Source: Aestuariicoccus sp032586235
Lineage (GTDB): Bacteria; Pseudomonadota; Alphaproteobacteria; Rhodobacterales; Rhodobacteraceae
Length of the DNA: 64,000 nt
Direction: 5' to 3'
NCBI RefSeq assembly: GCF_032586235.1
Contig: NZ_JAWHTD010000002.1
Span: 124,001 to 188,000 of the forward strand
In this document: positions 55,302 through 63,875 of the stretch, in pieces
Position numbering within the stretch: position 1 is the stretch's first letter
Layout: the number at the start of each line of letters is the position of its first letter
Made by a program: the position numbers and the translations under genes
Notes under the pieces: generated by a model
What the model was told of the DNA's origin: nothing
Seen by the model: the letters and a program-made list of their open reading frames with translations, nothing else
Database searches by the model: none

Positions 55302-57307
55302 TGGCGATATGCCTGGGCGTGGACACCGGCGGGACCTACACCGACGCGGTGCTGTTGCGCGACGAGGCGCAGGTGCTGGCCAGCGCCAAGGCGCTGACCA
55401 CGCGGGACGATCTGGCGCTGGGGATCGGGCGCGCGGTGCGCTCGGTTCTGGACGAGGCCGGCGTGGCCCCGGCGGATGTCGCGATGGCGGCGCTGTCGAC
55501 GACGCTGGCCACCAATGCGCTGGTCGAGGGGCAGGGCGGGCGCGTGGCGCTGGTGCTGATCGGCTTTGCCGAGCGGGACCTTGCCGCCCATGGCCTGGCC
55601 GAGGCGCTGGGCGGCGATCCGGTGCTGATGCTGGCGGGCGGGCACAGTCACGCGGGCGCCGAGGTGGCGCCGCTCGACCTTGAGGCGCTGGCGGATTGGG
55701 CGGCAGGCCAGCAGGTGTCGGCGTTCGCCGTGGCGGCGCAGTTCGCCACGCGCAATCCGGCGCATGAACAGGCGGCGCGCGAGGCGCTGCGCCGGGTCAC
55801 CGGGCGGCCGGTGTCCTGCTCCTACGAGCTTTCGGCGCGGCTGGGCGGGCCGAAGCGGGCGCTGACCGCGCTCTTGAACGCGCGGCTGATTGGGCTGACG
55901 CACCGGCTGATCCTGCGCGCGGGCGAGGTGCTGGCCGAGATGGGGCTGAGCGCGCCGCTGATGGTGGTCCGCGGCGATGGCGCGCTGATGTCGGCGGAGC
56001 AGGCGCAGGCGCGGCCCATCGAGACGATCCTCAGCGGCCCTGCGGCGAGCCTCGTTGGGGCGCGCTGGCTGACCGGGGCCGACACCGCGCTGGTGTCGGA
56101 CATCGGCGGGACGACGACGGATATCGCGCTCTTGCGCGGCGGTATGCCGGCGATCGACCCGGCGGGCGCGCAGGTGGGCCGCTGGCGCACCATGGTCGAG
56201 GCGGTGGCGATGCGCACCCACGGTCTGGGCGGCGATTCAGAGGTGCATGTGGTGCAGGCCGGGCTGGCGGGCGGTGTGACGCTGGGGCCCCGGCGGCTGA
56301 TCCCGGTCTGCCTTGTTGCGTCCGAGGCGCCGCAGGTGGTGCATGACGCGCTGGACCGCGCTGCGCGCAGCCCGGTGCCGGGTGAGCATGACGCGCGCTT
56401 TGTGCGCGCGGTGCCGGGGCAGGATCGGGGCGGTCTGGGTGCGCGGGAAGAGGCCTTGCTGGCGCGGATCGGCGGGGCGCTGCATCCTCTGGGCGAGGTG
56501 CTGCGCACGCGGCTCGACGGGCAGGCGCTGGGACGGCTGGTGGCACGAGGCCTTGTGCAAGTGGCCGGCGTGACGCCGACTGATGCGGTGCATGTGCTGG
56601 GCCGGGTCGGCGATTGGGATGCTGAAGCTTCGAAAAAAGCGCTGGCGCTGATGGCGCGGCGGCGCGTGGGCAGCGGCGCGCGGCTGGCCGAGACCCCGGG
56701 GGCGCTGGCCGAGATGATCGTCGCCGGGATGACCCGGGCGACTGGGCTGGCGCTGCTCGAGACCGCCTTTGCCGAGGACGGATGGGAGGGCAGCCCCGGC
56801 GATCTGGCGCGCCATCCGCTGATGCAGGCGGGGCTGGCGGGGCACGAGGGTTTGGTCGATCTGCGCGCGCGGGTGGCGGTGCCGGTGGTGGGGCTGGGCG
56901 CCTCGGCGCGGTGCTATTATCCGGCGGTCGGTGAGTGGCTCGGGGCCGAGACGGTGCTGCCCGATCTGGGCGGCGTGGCCAATGCCATCGGCGCGGTGGT
57001 CGGGCGGGTGGCGATGCGGCGCTCGGGCGTGGTGACGGCCCCAGCCGAGGGGCGCTTTCGCGTGCATCTCGAAGAGGGGCCGCAGGATTTCGGATCCGCC
57101 GAAGACGCGCTTTCGGCGCTCGAGACAGCGCTGACCGCCAAGACGCGCGCGGCGGCAGAGGCCGCAGGGGCGACCGGGATCAGCGTGCATCTTGAACGGC
57201 AGGTCAAAACCGCAGAGGCCGAGGGGCGCGAGATCTTCATCGAGGCCGAGATCACCGCCGAGGCCAGCGGACGCCCGCGCATCACGCGGGAGGGCGACGG
57301 CGCTTGA
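55301..57307 (+). CDS. hydantoinase/oxoprolinase family protein (HyuA-like), stand-alone
   Basis: ATP-dependent amidohydrolase-type protein of 668 residues. Sugar-kinase-like nucleotide motifs: LGVDTGGTYTDAVLL at the N-terminus and SDIGGTTTDIALL in the middle, as in HyuA. HyuA usually works with a HyuB partner (N-methylhydantoinase or 5-oxoprolinase), but no hyuB is adjacent; the gene is instead coupled to queG (TGATG). Another Rhodobacterales subfamily works alone on unknown substrates. The exact reaction cannot be assigned. Confidence 0.8.
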   Translation: MAICLGVDTGGTYTDAVLLRDEAQVLASAKALTTRDDLALGIGRAVRSVLDEAGVAPADVAMAALSTTLATNALVEGQGGRVALVLIGFAERDLAAHGLAEALGGDPVLMLAGGHSHAGAEVAPLDLEALADWAAGQQVSAFAVAAQFATRNPAHEQAAREALRRVTGRPVSCSYELSARLGGPKRALTALLNARLIGLTHRLILRAGEVLAEMGLSAPLMVVRGDGALMSAEQAQARPIETILSGPAASLVGARWLTGADTALVSDIGGTTTDIALLRGGMPAIDPAGAQVGRWRTMVEAVAMRTHGLGGDSEVHVVQAGLAGGVTLGPRRLIPVCLVASEAPQVVHDALDRAARSPVPGEHDARFVRAVPGQDRGGLGAREEALLARIGGALHPLGEVLRTRLDGQALGRLVARGLVQVAGVTPTDAVHVLGRVGDWDAEASKKALALMARRRVGSGARLAETPGALAEMIVAGMTRATGLALLETAFAEDGWEGSPGDLARHPLMQAGLAGHEGLVDLRARVAVPVVGLGASARCYYPAVGEWLGAETVLPDLGGVANAIGAVVGRVAMRRSGVVTAPAEGRFRVHLEEGPQDFGSAEDALSALETALTAKTRAAAEAAGATGISVHLERQVKTAEAEGREIFIEAEITAEASGRPRITREGDGA

Positions 57308-57405
57308 ACCCGCCGGGCGCGCGCCGGAATGTGACCCAGGTTACAGCGGCCTTTGCAAAAGCGCCCGGAACCCCATCTAATACTTCGAACCGACGGAGAA
57401 CACGC

Positions 57406-57855
57406 ATGGCCAAATACGAAAGAAACCCTGACGCGATCGCGACGCTCACGCCCGAGCAGTTCCGCGTCACGCAGGAGGACGGGACCGAACGGCCCGGCAC
57501 CGGGGAATACCTTGGGAATAAGGAACCGGGCATTTACGTCGATATCGTCAGCGGCGAGCCGCTCTTTGCCAGTGCGGACAAATACGAATCGGGATGCGGC
57601 TGGCCCAGCTTTACCAAGCCGATCGAGCCCGCCCATATCAACGAATTGCGCGACACCAGCCTCGGGATGATCCGCACCGAGGTGCGCAGCACCCACGGCG
57701 ACAGCCACCTTGGGCATGTGTTTCCCGATGGTCCGATGGATCGCGGCGGGCTACGCTATTGCATCAACTCGGCCAGCCTGCGCTTCGTGCACCGCGACGA
57801 CATGGAGGCCGAGGGCTATGGCGATTATCTGGACCAAGTGGAGGACGTGACATGA
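57406..57855 (+). CDS. msrB: peptide methionine-R-sulfoxide reductase
   Basis: MsrB of 149 residues reducing methionine-R-sulfoxide. The fold core YESGCGWPSFTKPI and the catalytic Cys in GLRYCINSASLRF are present. The two CxxC zinc motifs are lacking (GIYVDIVSGEPLF replaces the first), so it is of the zinc-free form. The ATG at 57406 has GGAG upstream. It overlaps msrA by 4 bases, allowing repair of both epimers from one transcript. Confidence 0.95.
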   Translation: MAKYERNPDAIATLTPEQFRVTQEDGTERPGTGEYLGNKEPGIYVDIVSGEPLFASADKYESGCGWPSFTKPIEPAHINELRDTSLGMIRTEVRSTHGDSHLGHVFPDGPMDRGGLRYCINSASLRFVHRDDMEAEGYGDYLDQVEDVT

Positions 57856-58358
57856 GCGAACGCGCTGTTCTGGCGGGGGGCTGTTTCTGGGGCATGCAGG
57901 ATCTGATCCGCAAGCTGCCCGGTGTCGAAAAGACCCGCGTGGGCTATACCGGCGGGGACGTGCCCAACGCCACCTACCGCAACCACGGCACCCATGCCGA
58001 GGGGATCGAGATCGTTTATGATCCGGATCAGATCAGCTATCGGCGGCTGCTGGAGTTCTTCTTTCAGATCCACGATCCCACCACGCTGAACCGGCAGGGC
58101 AACGATCTGGGGCTCAGCTATCGCTCGGCGATCTACTACGTGACCGAGGATCAGCGCGCCGTGGCGCTCGACACCATCGCGGATGTCGAGGCCTCGGGGA
58201 TCTGGCCCGGCAAGGTGGTGACCGAAGTCGAACCGGTGGGCGATTTCTGGGAGGCCGAGCCCGATCATCAGGATTACCTGGAACGCTTCCCCAACGGCTA
58301 CACCTGCCATTTCCCGCGCCCCGACTGGGTACTGCCCCGGCGCGACGCGGCGGAATAG
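57852..58358 (+). CDS. msrA: peptide methionine-S-sulfoxide reductase
   Basis: MsrA of 168 residues. Catalytic Cys is in LAGGCFWGMQDLIR. Other family segments: TRVGYTGGDVPNATYRNHGT and RSAIYYVTEDQR. A resolving Cys may be that in YTCHFPRP near the C-terminus. The ATG at 57852 overlaps the msrB end. A methyltransferase gene follows after 7 bases. Confidence 0.96.
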   Translation: MSERAVLAGGCFWGMQDLIRKLPGVEKTRVGYTGGDVPNATYRNHGTHAEGIEIVYDPDQISYRRLLEFFFQIHDPTTLNRQGNDLGLSYRSAIYYVTEDQRAVALDTIADVEASGIWPGKVVTEVEPVGDFWEAEPDHQDYLERFPNGYTCHFPRPDWVLPRRDAAE

Positions 58359-58365
58359 GGCGGGC

Positions 58366-58974
58366 ATGGCCGACGCCGCCTTTTGGGACCGCATCGCCGA
58401 GCGTTATGCCGCGCGGCCGGTGGGCAATCCCGACGCCTATGAGGCGACGCTGGCCCGGGTGTCGGCCTGGCTGACGCCCGAGGCGCGGGTGATCGAGCTG
58501 GGCTGCGGCACGGGCAGCACGGCCTTGCGGCTGGCAGGGGCGGTGGCCGCCTATCGCGGTACCGACGTGGCGCCCGGGATGATCGCCATCGCCCGCGCCA
58601 AGGACGCCCCGCCGCAGCTGTCGTTCGAGGTGGCCGATGCCACGGGCGGGCTGACAGGCGGGGCCGATGTGGTTCTGGCCTTCAACCTGCTGCATCTGGT
58701 GAACGATCTGCCCGGCCTTCTGGCAGAGGTCCACGAGGCGTTGCCCGAGGGCGGGCTTTTCATTTCCAAGACGCCCTGTCTTGGCGGGAAGTGGTGGCTG
58801 CGGCCAGTGATCGCGGCGATGCAATGGCTGGGCAAGGCCCCCAGCCCGGTGGCCTTTCTGCGGACGGATATGCTGGAGGCGGCACTGCTCGACGCCGGGT
58901 TCGCTATTGAGGAACGGGGCGACTACCCAGCCCGCCCGCCCAGCCGGTTCCTCGTCGCGCGCAAGGGCGGCTAG
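58366..58974 (+). CDS. class I SAM-dependent methyltransferase
   Basis: Small-molecule methyltransferase of 202 residues. Motif I is VIELGCGTGSTALRL, with motif II GTDVAPGMIAIARAK and motif post-I/III DVVLAFNLLHLVNDL. Substrate unknown. It follows msrA closely (7 bases) and may share its transcript. The downstream region to 59109 is non-coding. Confidence 0.85.
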   Translation: MADAAFWDRIAERYAARPVGNPDAYEATLARVSAWLTPEARVIELGCGTGSTALRLAGAVAAYRGTDVAPGMIAIARAKDAPPQLSFEVADATGGLTGGADVVLAFNLLHLVNDLPGLLAEVHEALPEGGLFISKTPCLGGKWWLRPVIAAMQWLGKAPSPVAFLRTDMLEAALLDAGFAIEERGDYPARPPSRFLVARKGG

Positions 58975-59109
58975 CACGGCCAGGAGGTCCCGGATCGGGG
59001 TCGGGGACCGCGTGGGCGCGGTACGGCTTGCGGTCGCGCCCCTTGCAACGCGGTGTCCCTTGCGCCATCTAACCCCCAACAAGCCGCGACATGGCAAAGG
59101 GGATAGACG

Positions 59110-60018
59110 ATGATCGAATTGGGCGGAGCGCAGCCGGCGCAGGACCTTGTCAAGGATGTGACCGAGGCGGACTTCATGGCGGAGGTCGTCGAGGCCAGCC
59201 AGGAGGTGCCTGTCATCGTCGATTTCTGGGCGCCCTGGTGCGGCCCCTGCAAGACACTGGGCCCGATGCTGGAGGATGCGGTCAAGGCTGCCAAGGGCGC
59301 CGTGCGCATGGCCAAGGTCAACGTCGATCAGGCGCAGAACATCGCCGGGCAATTGCGCATTCAGTCGATCCCCACGGTCTACGCCTTCTACAAGGGCCAG
59401 CCGGTGGACGGGTTCCAGGGCGCGGTGCCGCAATCCGAAATCAAGGCCTTCATCGACCGGCTGGTTCAGCAATCTGGCGGTGACGCCAGCGGCGGGCTGG
59501 ACGAGGCCATCGCCGCCGCCGAAGAGATGCTGGAACAGGGCGCGGCCGTGGACGCGGCCCAGACCTTTGCCGCAATCCTCGAGGAAGAGCCCGAGAACGC
59601 CGCCGCCTATGGCGGGCTGGTGCGTGCGCATGTGGCGATGGACGATCTCGATCAGGCCGAGGCGATCCTGAACGGCGCGCCGGCGGCGATCTCGACCGCG
59701 CCCGAACTGGAGGCCGCCCATGCCCAGCTGGAGCTGGCCAAGCAGGGCGCCAACGCCGGACCGATCGCCGAGCTGCAGGCGCAGGTCGACGCCAATCCCG
59801 ACGATCACCAGGCGCGCTATGACCTGGCGCAGGCGCTTTATGCCAAGGGCGACGGGCAGGCGGCGGTCGATCACCTGCTCGAGCTTTTCCGGCGCGACCG
59901 CGAATGGAACGACGGCGCGGCCCGGGCCCAGCTGATGACCATTTTCGAGGCGCTGAAACCCAACGATCCCGTGGCCTTGAGCGGGCGCCGGCGGCTGAGT
60001 TCGATGATATTTGCCTGA
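59110..60018 (+). CDS. thioredoxin/TPR co-chaperone (CnoX-like)
   Basis: Protein of 302 residues with an N-terminal thioredoxin domain (about 10-118) and C-terminal TPR-type helices (YGGLVRAHVAMDDLDQAEAIL; ARYDLAQALYAKGDGQAAV). The active-site WCGPC is at residues 43-47, both cysteines kept, unlike E. coli CnoX, which lost the first. CnoX protects proteins from chlorination and hands them to GroEL; here classical disulfide reduction is also possible. The start is ATG after GGGGATAGACG. Confidence 0.9.
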   Translation: MIELGGAQPAQDLVKDVTEADFMAEVVEASQEVPVIVDFWAPWCGPCKTLGPMLEDAVKAAKGAVRMAKVNVDQAQNIAGQLRIQSIPTVYAFYKGQPVDGFQGAVPQSEIKAFIDRLVQQSGGDASGGLDEAIAAAEEMLEQGAAVDAAQTFAAILEEEPENAAAYGGLVRAHVAMDDLDQAEAILNGAPAAISTAPELEAAHAQLELAKQGANAGPIAELQAQVDANPDDHQARYDLAQALYAKGDGQAAVDHLLELFRRDREWNDGAARAQLMTIFEALKPNDPVALSGRRRLSSMIFA

Positions 60019-60044
60019 GCGGCGCGGGGGGCTAGCTATTGCCT

Positions 60045-60695
60045 ATGAAACAGCACCCTGACCTGCCGGACATTATCCCGATCTTTCCGCTGCCCGGGGC
60101 GCTGCTGCTGCCTCGGTCGCGTTTGCCGCTGCATATCTTCGAGCCGCGCTATCTGGCGATGCTGGACGATGCGCTCAAGACCGATACGCGGCTGATCGGC
60201 ATGGTGCAGCCCAACGCCATCCCGGGCCGCGACGGCGGCCACGGCCTGCACCGTATCGGCTGCGCCGGCCGCGTCACCCAGTTTTCAGAAACCGAGGACG
60301 GGCGCTACATGATCACGCTGGGCGGCGAATCACGCTTTCGCGTGCTTGAGGAAATCCCCGGCGGGTTCAGCCCCTACCGGCGCTGCAAGGTCAGCTGGGA
60401 TGGGTTCGAACGCGACCGTGGCGGGGCAGAACGGGACACGGGCTTTGATCGGCGGCGGTTTCTCGATCTGCTCGACCGCTATTTCGCCGCGCGCGACCTG
60501 TCGGCGGATTGGCAGACCCTGAAAGAGGCGGATGACGAATTGCTGGTCAATTCGCTGTCGATGCTGCTCGACTTCAACCCGGATGAAAAGCAGGCCCTGC
60601 TGGAGGCGCCGTCGCTGGCCACGCGGCGCGAAACCCTGGTGACGCTGATCGAATATGCGCTGCGCGGGGGCAGCCAAGAGGACCTGATGCAATGA
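60045..60695 (+). CDS. LON substrate-binding-domain protein
   Basis: Protein of 216 residues consisting of a Lon N-terminal (PUA-like) domain without ATPase or protease parts: IPIFPLPGALLLPRSRLPLHIFEPRY is the standard opening. Stand-alone Lon-N proteins occur widely with unknown function, perhaps in adaptor roles. It overlaps the Trm112-like gene by 4 bases (ATGA) and follows the thioredoxin gene by 26 bases, giving an operon. Confidence 0.88.
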   Translation: MKQHPDLPDIIPIFPLPGALLLPRSRLPLHIFEPRYLAMLDDALKTDTRLIGMVQPNAIPGRDGGHGLHRIGCAGRVTQFSETEDGRYMITLGGESRFRVLEEIPGGFSPYRRCKVSWDGFERDRGGAERDTGFDRRRFLDLLDRYFAARDLSADWQTLKEADDELLVNSLSMLLDFNPDEKQALLEAPSLATRRETLVTLIEYALRGGSQEDLMQ

Positions 60696-60874
60696 CCGAT
60701 CTGACCTTCGACCGCCGTATGCTCGAGGCGCTGGTCTGCCCCAACACCCACGGCCGTCTGACCTATGACGCCGATCGGCAAGAGCTGGTCAGCAAGACCG
60801 CAGGTCTGGCCTATCCGATCCGCGACGGCATCCCCGTGATGCTGGTGGACGAGGCCCGCAAGCTGGACGATTAG
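60692..60874 (+). CDS. Trm112-family protein
   Basis: Protein of 60 residues (UPF0434/Trm112). Sequence shows MLEALVCPNTHGRLTYD and AYPIRDGIPVMLVDEARKL. Only one cysteine remains, so the zinc site of eukaryotic Trm112 is not kept. Bacterial members may stabilise methyltransferases. Ends convergently with the MFS transporter; stops overlap. Confidence 0.92.
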   Translation: MTDLTFDRRMLEALVCPNTHGRLTYDADRQELVSKTAGLAYPIRDGIPVMLVDEARKLDD

Positions 60875-62019
60875 ACCGGCACCCGCTCTGTCTGGCCGGC
60901 GGTGATCAGGGCAAAGACCGAGGCCAGGACCGACATCGCCAGAATGACCGAGAACGACGACCCTGCCCCGGCCTGCGCCAGCAGCGCAACCGTCGTGACA
61001 CCACCCAGCCGCGCAAAGCTGATGTCGAGACTGGCCGAAATTCCGCTCAGCCCGGAAGGGGCATGGCGCAGCACCAACTGGGTCGACGGGGCGTTGCTGC
61101 AGGCAAAGCCGACACCGATGAAAACCGCCGAGGCACCAACGGCCACGATTCCCTCTCCGAGGTCGAGCAGGGCAAAGCCCGCGGCGATCAACAGCGGCGC
61201 GACCAGGACGATCTTTTGCAGATGCGTGCCATCGACGGCATTTCGCAGCAGTGTGCCGGAAATCGAAAAGCTGAGCCACATGGCGGCGAGGCTCATGCCA
61301 ATGGCCTGCGGCCCCAGACCGGCCTCGGTCAGCCGCAGCGGCAGCTTGAAGAGGTAGAACAGGATCACCCCGTAGGTGCAGAAGATATAGCCGAAGGCCA
61401 GCCAGAGCATCGGCACCCGCAACAGCAGACGCAAATCCGGAAACCGTCGCGTGGCGCCATCTCCCGGGGCGGCGGGGCCACGGCCAAAGAGCAGCAGGGC
61501 CACGCCGGCCAGCACGGCAAAGAGCGCGAACACCATCTGCCAGCCGGTTCCGTCGAGCGTCATCCCGGCGATCAGCGGCGCGATGGCGGCGCAATAGCCC
61601 GCGATACTGCCCCAGATGATCAGGATCTTGCCCGGTCGTTTCGGCATGGCGCGGGTCAGCAGAATCGGGACGAGCGGCGAAAACAGCCCGCCGCCCAGCC
61701 CCTGCACGATGCGCCCCGCGATCAGGGTTTCGAAGGTACCGGCAGCCATGACGACCAGCGCGCCGGCGGCGAACATCAGAACACCGGCGGCAAAAACGCG
61801 GCGGACGCCAAAGACATCCCCGACCCATCCGCCCAGAATAACCCCCAGCGCCATCGACGCCGCGTATGAGTTGAAGAACCACGCCAGCTCGCCTATCCCA
61901 AGACCGTAACTGTCGCGGATGCTGGGCAGCAAAAGCGGCACCAGGGTCAGTTCCATGACAAAGGCGATGCTGGCCATGATCGGACTCGCGATCATGCGTT
62001 TCGAAATTTCTTTCATCAC
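60871..62019 (-). CDS. MFS transporter (drug-efflux type)
   Basis: Inner-membrane protein of 382 residues with about 12 helices. The motif between helices 2 and 3 reads ALGVILGGWVGDVFGVRRVFAAG, the DHA-type signature. The substrate may be a drug or a metabolite. It follows the unknown 251-residue protein by 73 bases on the same strand and may export its product or be co-regulated; this is inference. Confidence 0.85.
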   Translation of the reverse strand: MMKEISKRMIASPIMASIAFVMELTLVPLLLPSIRDSYGLGIGELAWFFNSYAASMALGVILGGWVGDVFGVRRVFAAGVLMFAAGALVVMAAGTFETLIAGRIVQGLGGGLFSPLVPILLTRAMPKRPGKILIIWGSIAGYCAAIAPLIAGMTLDGTGWQMVFALFAVLAGVALLLFGRGPAAPGDGATRRFPDLRLLLRVPMLWLAFGYIFCTYGVILFYLFKLPLRLTEAGLGPQAIGMSLAAMWLSFSISGTLLRNAVDGTHLQKIVLVAPLLIAAGFALLDLGEGIVAVGASAVFIGVGFACSNAPSTQLVLRHAPSGLSGISASLDISFARLGGVTTVALLAQAGAGSSFSVILAMSVLASVFALITAGQTERVPV

Positions 62020-62092
62020 GGCTCCTGCAACGGGAGTTACTCGGTTACACGTCTAGGTGCGACCGGGGCAAGCCCCGGCCGCGTCAAAGTTG

Positions 62093-62848
62093 TCAGGCGA
62101 CAACGCTCATTTTGTTCATCAGCTCCCGGCGGTCGGGAATCCGGCGTTCGTGCGACAGCGCCATGGGCTGGGTGTCGAGAAACTGCACGATGTCCGAACG
62201 GCCCATCCAGACCAGCGCCTCTTCCGCCGTGATCTGCTTGTCCGGGCCGATCCAGGTGCCGGGTTCGCAATGGGTGTAGCCATAGCGCACCGGGATCCCC
62301 TTGAAGGCCAACGGCATGGGAACGAATCCGAAGACATAGTCGGGGGCCCAGATCTTGAGCGCCAGTTCGAACACGACGCGCGAAAGAAGCGCGGTGAATC
62401 CCTGGCTCCGGTGCCCGCCATCGCCGCCTTTCAGCCAGAATTCGCCGTGATAGCAGACCTGCCCGGTGATCCGGTCCAGCGCCGGAGGCTGAGAGTAGAA
62501 GGTCCGGTCCGGATCGGGGGTCGAGTTCGGCGTAATGTATTTGTGCCGGTGCGAATTGATATGTTCGCCCAACGTCTCGGACGCCATATCAAGCCGCCGA
62601 ATCGCCTGGGTGTGCACCAATTCGTCCTTGTCGTTGAATCCGCAAACCCAAAAGGCATTCCCGGCATCGACATAGGAACTGGAAACGTCGAACATTGGAT
62701 AAAGCGGTGCACGATCCGCCTGAGCGTTCCTGAGTCTCCGATACGCCACGAAATCGCCGCCGATTTCGAGCCGCATTCCCGCGGTCTCGAGTTCCTTGGT
62801 GATGTTCGCGACGTTAACGATCATGGTGTAAAGATTGAGTGCAGTCAT
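62093..62848 (-). CDS. protein of unknown function with GNAT-like features
   Basis: Soluble protein of 251 residues, no signal or membrane segments. I do not recognise its family. The segment EFWLKGGDGGHRSQGFTALLSR (around 140-162) followed by VVFELALKIWAPDYVFGFV and an A...RYGY element resembles the GNAT acyltransferase core, with the R-x-x-G-x-G/A loop degraded to GHRSQG. FWVCGFNDKDELVHTQAIRRLD looks like the two GNAT beta strands. It is therefore a candidate acyltransferase-like enzyme, possibly akin to autoinducer-synthase folds. It lies between a regulator with an unfamiliar domain and an MFS exporter. Confidence 0.55.
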   Translation of the reverse strand: MTALNLYTMIVNVANITKELETAGMRLEIGGDFVAYRRLRNAQADRAPLYPMFDVSSSYVDAGNAFWVCGFNDKDELVHTQAIRRLDMASETLGEHINSHRHKYITPNSTPDPDRTFYSQPPALDRITGQVCYHGEFWLKGGDGGHRSQGFTALLSRVVFELALKIWAPDYVFGFVPMPLAFKGIPVRYGYTHCEPGTWIGPDKQITAEEALVWMGRSDIVQFLDTQPMALSHERRIPDRRELMNKMSVVA

Positions 62849-62945
62849 TGGTTTTTTACTCCTTCTGTTTTGGTCACAACCACAGAAAGAAATCTACCAG
62901 CGAATTGCTACTCTTGTGCCTTTCTTTGCAGCAATTGGTAAGAAA

Positions 62946-63827
62946 TCACGCGTCGCACACCATTTCGCAATCCTCGGGGATCGACGTAATTTCAATTCCG
63001 CGCATCGCGTCGATATCCACATCCCGCGTCATGAGCACCAAAACCGCCAGCGCGGGCGTGCCGTCGGGGAACACGCAGCCCATCAGCAACCGCTGGAAAC
63101 TGATCGGCACCGCCTTGTCGTCGCTCTCTCTGGGCAGGTGTGCATAAAGGTGGTCCAGCCGCACGCCGCCATCGCCGTAGATTCGCGCATAGGCATCGGC
63201 GATGAAGTCGTTGAATTCGTTGCCGGCGTTGTCCTCTTGCGACAGCCGTCCGATCGCGCTTTTCGACCAGGCCCAGCCGAACCAGAGCGCATAGGCCGAT
63301 TTTTCACCGATCTCGACGCAGATCCATCCGCGCCGGTCCTTGCGGTAGACCACGAGATAGGGCCGTACCTCGGCCATCGCCGGATCCTCGATCTGGGTCA
63401 GCGCCTGGCCCCAGGCGGCAAGCGTCTGTTTCATGATTCGGGGACCGCTGCTTGCGATTCGGCTGATCGGATGCTGCTGGGAATGAAATTCACGCCCGCT
63501 GCTGTCCAGAAAATGCGCCTTTTCCAGCCAATGCGAACTGCGCCGGGTCATGCTGGTGCGGTCCGACCAGGCCGCCACCTGCCGCAGGATGCTTTCCGCA
63601 TCCGCAAGGATTTCGCGCCCGTACTGGGTCAGCACATATTCCTGCCGCTCCAGCGAAAACAGCGGCCGCCCCTTGATCGCCTCGAGATCCGAGATGTGGC
63701 GCCGGACGGTCTGACGGGTGGCGCCCAGCCGTTCGGAGGTTTCCGTGAGGTTCAGGGTTCTCGACAGGGTCACAAAGGCCCGCAGCATCGCAACGGTGAC
63801 ATCTGACTTTTCGTTCGGTCTGGGCAC
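62946..63827 (-). CDS. HTH regulator with LysR-like N-terminus and unfamiliar C-terminal domain
   Basis: Protein of 293 residues. Residues about 8-85 form a LysR-type winged HTH (TVAMLRAFVTLSRTLNLTETSERLGATRQTVRRHISDLE). The remaining 200 residues do not look like the LysR substrate-binding fold: WSDRTSMTRRSSHWLEKAHF, PYLVVYRKDRRGWICVEIGEKSAYALWFGWAWSKS and a strand-rich end. The middle resembles a PAS-like sensing core, a tentative reading. It is upstream of the 62093 gene (97-base gap) on the same strand. A 20-bp palindrome precedes its start by 28 bases. Confidence 0.7.
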   Translation of the reverse strand: MPRPNEKSDVTVAMLRAFVTLSRTLNLTETSERLGATRQTVRRHISDLEAIKGRPLFSLERQEYVLTQYGREILADAESILRQVAAWSDRTSMTRRSSHWLEKAHFLDSSGREFHSQQHPISRIASSGPRIMKQTLAAWGQALTQIEDPAMAEVRPYLVVYRKDRRGWICVEIGEKSAYALWFGWAWSKSAIGRLSQEDNAGNEFNDFIADAYARIYGDGGVRLDHLYAHLPRESDDKAVPISFQRLLMGCVFPDGTPALAVLVLMTRDVDIDAMRGIEITSIPEDCEMVCDA

Positions 63828-63855
63828 GCGTTACCTCCGCAAAGGGTTGGGTAAA

Positions 63856-63875
63856 GTGGGTGATTAATCATCCAC
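63856..63875. promoter_or_regulatory. 20-bp palindrome upstream of the right-edge regulator
   Basis: GTGGG-TGATT-AATCA-TCCAC is symmetric at nine of ten base-pair positions, centred on TGATTAATCA, 28 bases from the start codon at 63827. Likely autoregulatory operator. The remaining sequence to 64000 is AT-rich non-coding and presumably contains the promoter. Confidence 0.6.

Noticed and set aside
55301..57307. Reading the HyuA-like gene as 5-oxoprolinase
   Set aside because: Too short and lacks the HyuB half that a full oxoprolinase carries.
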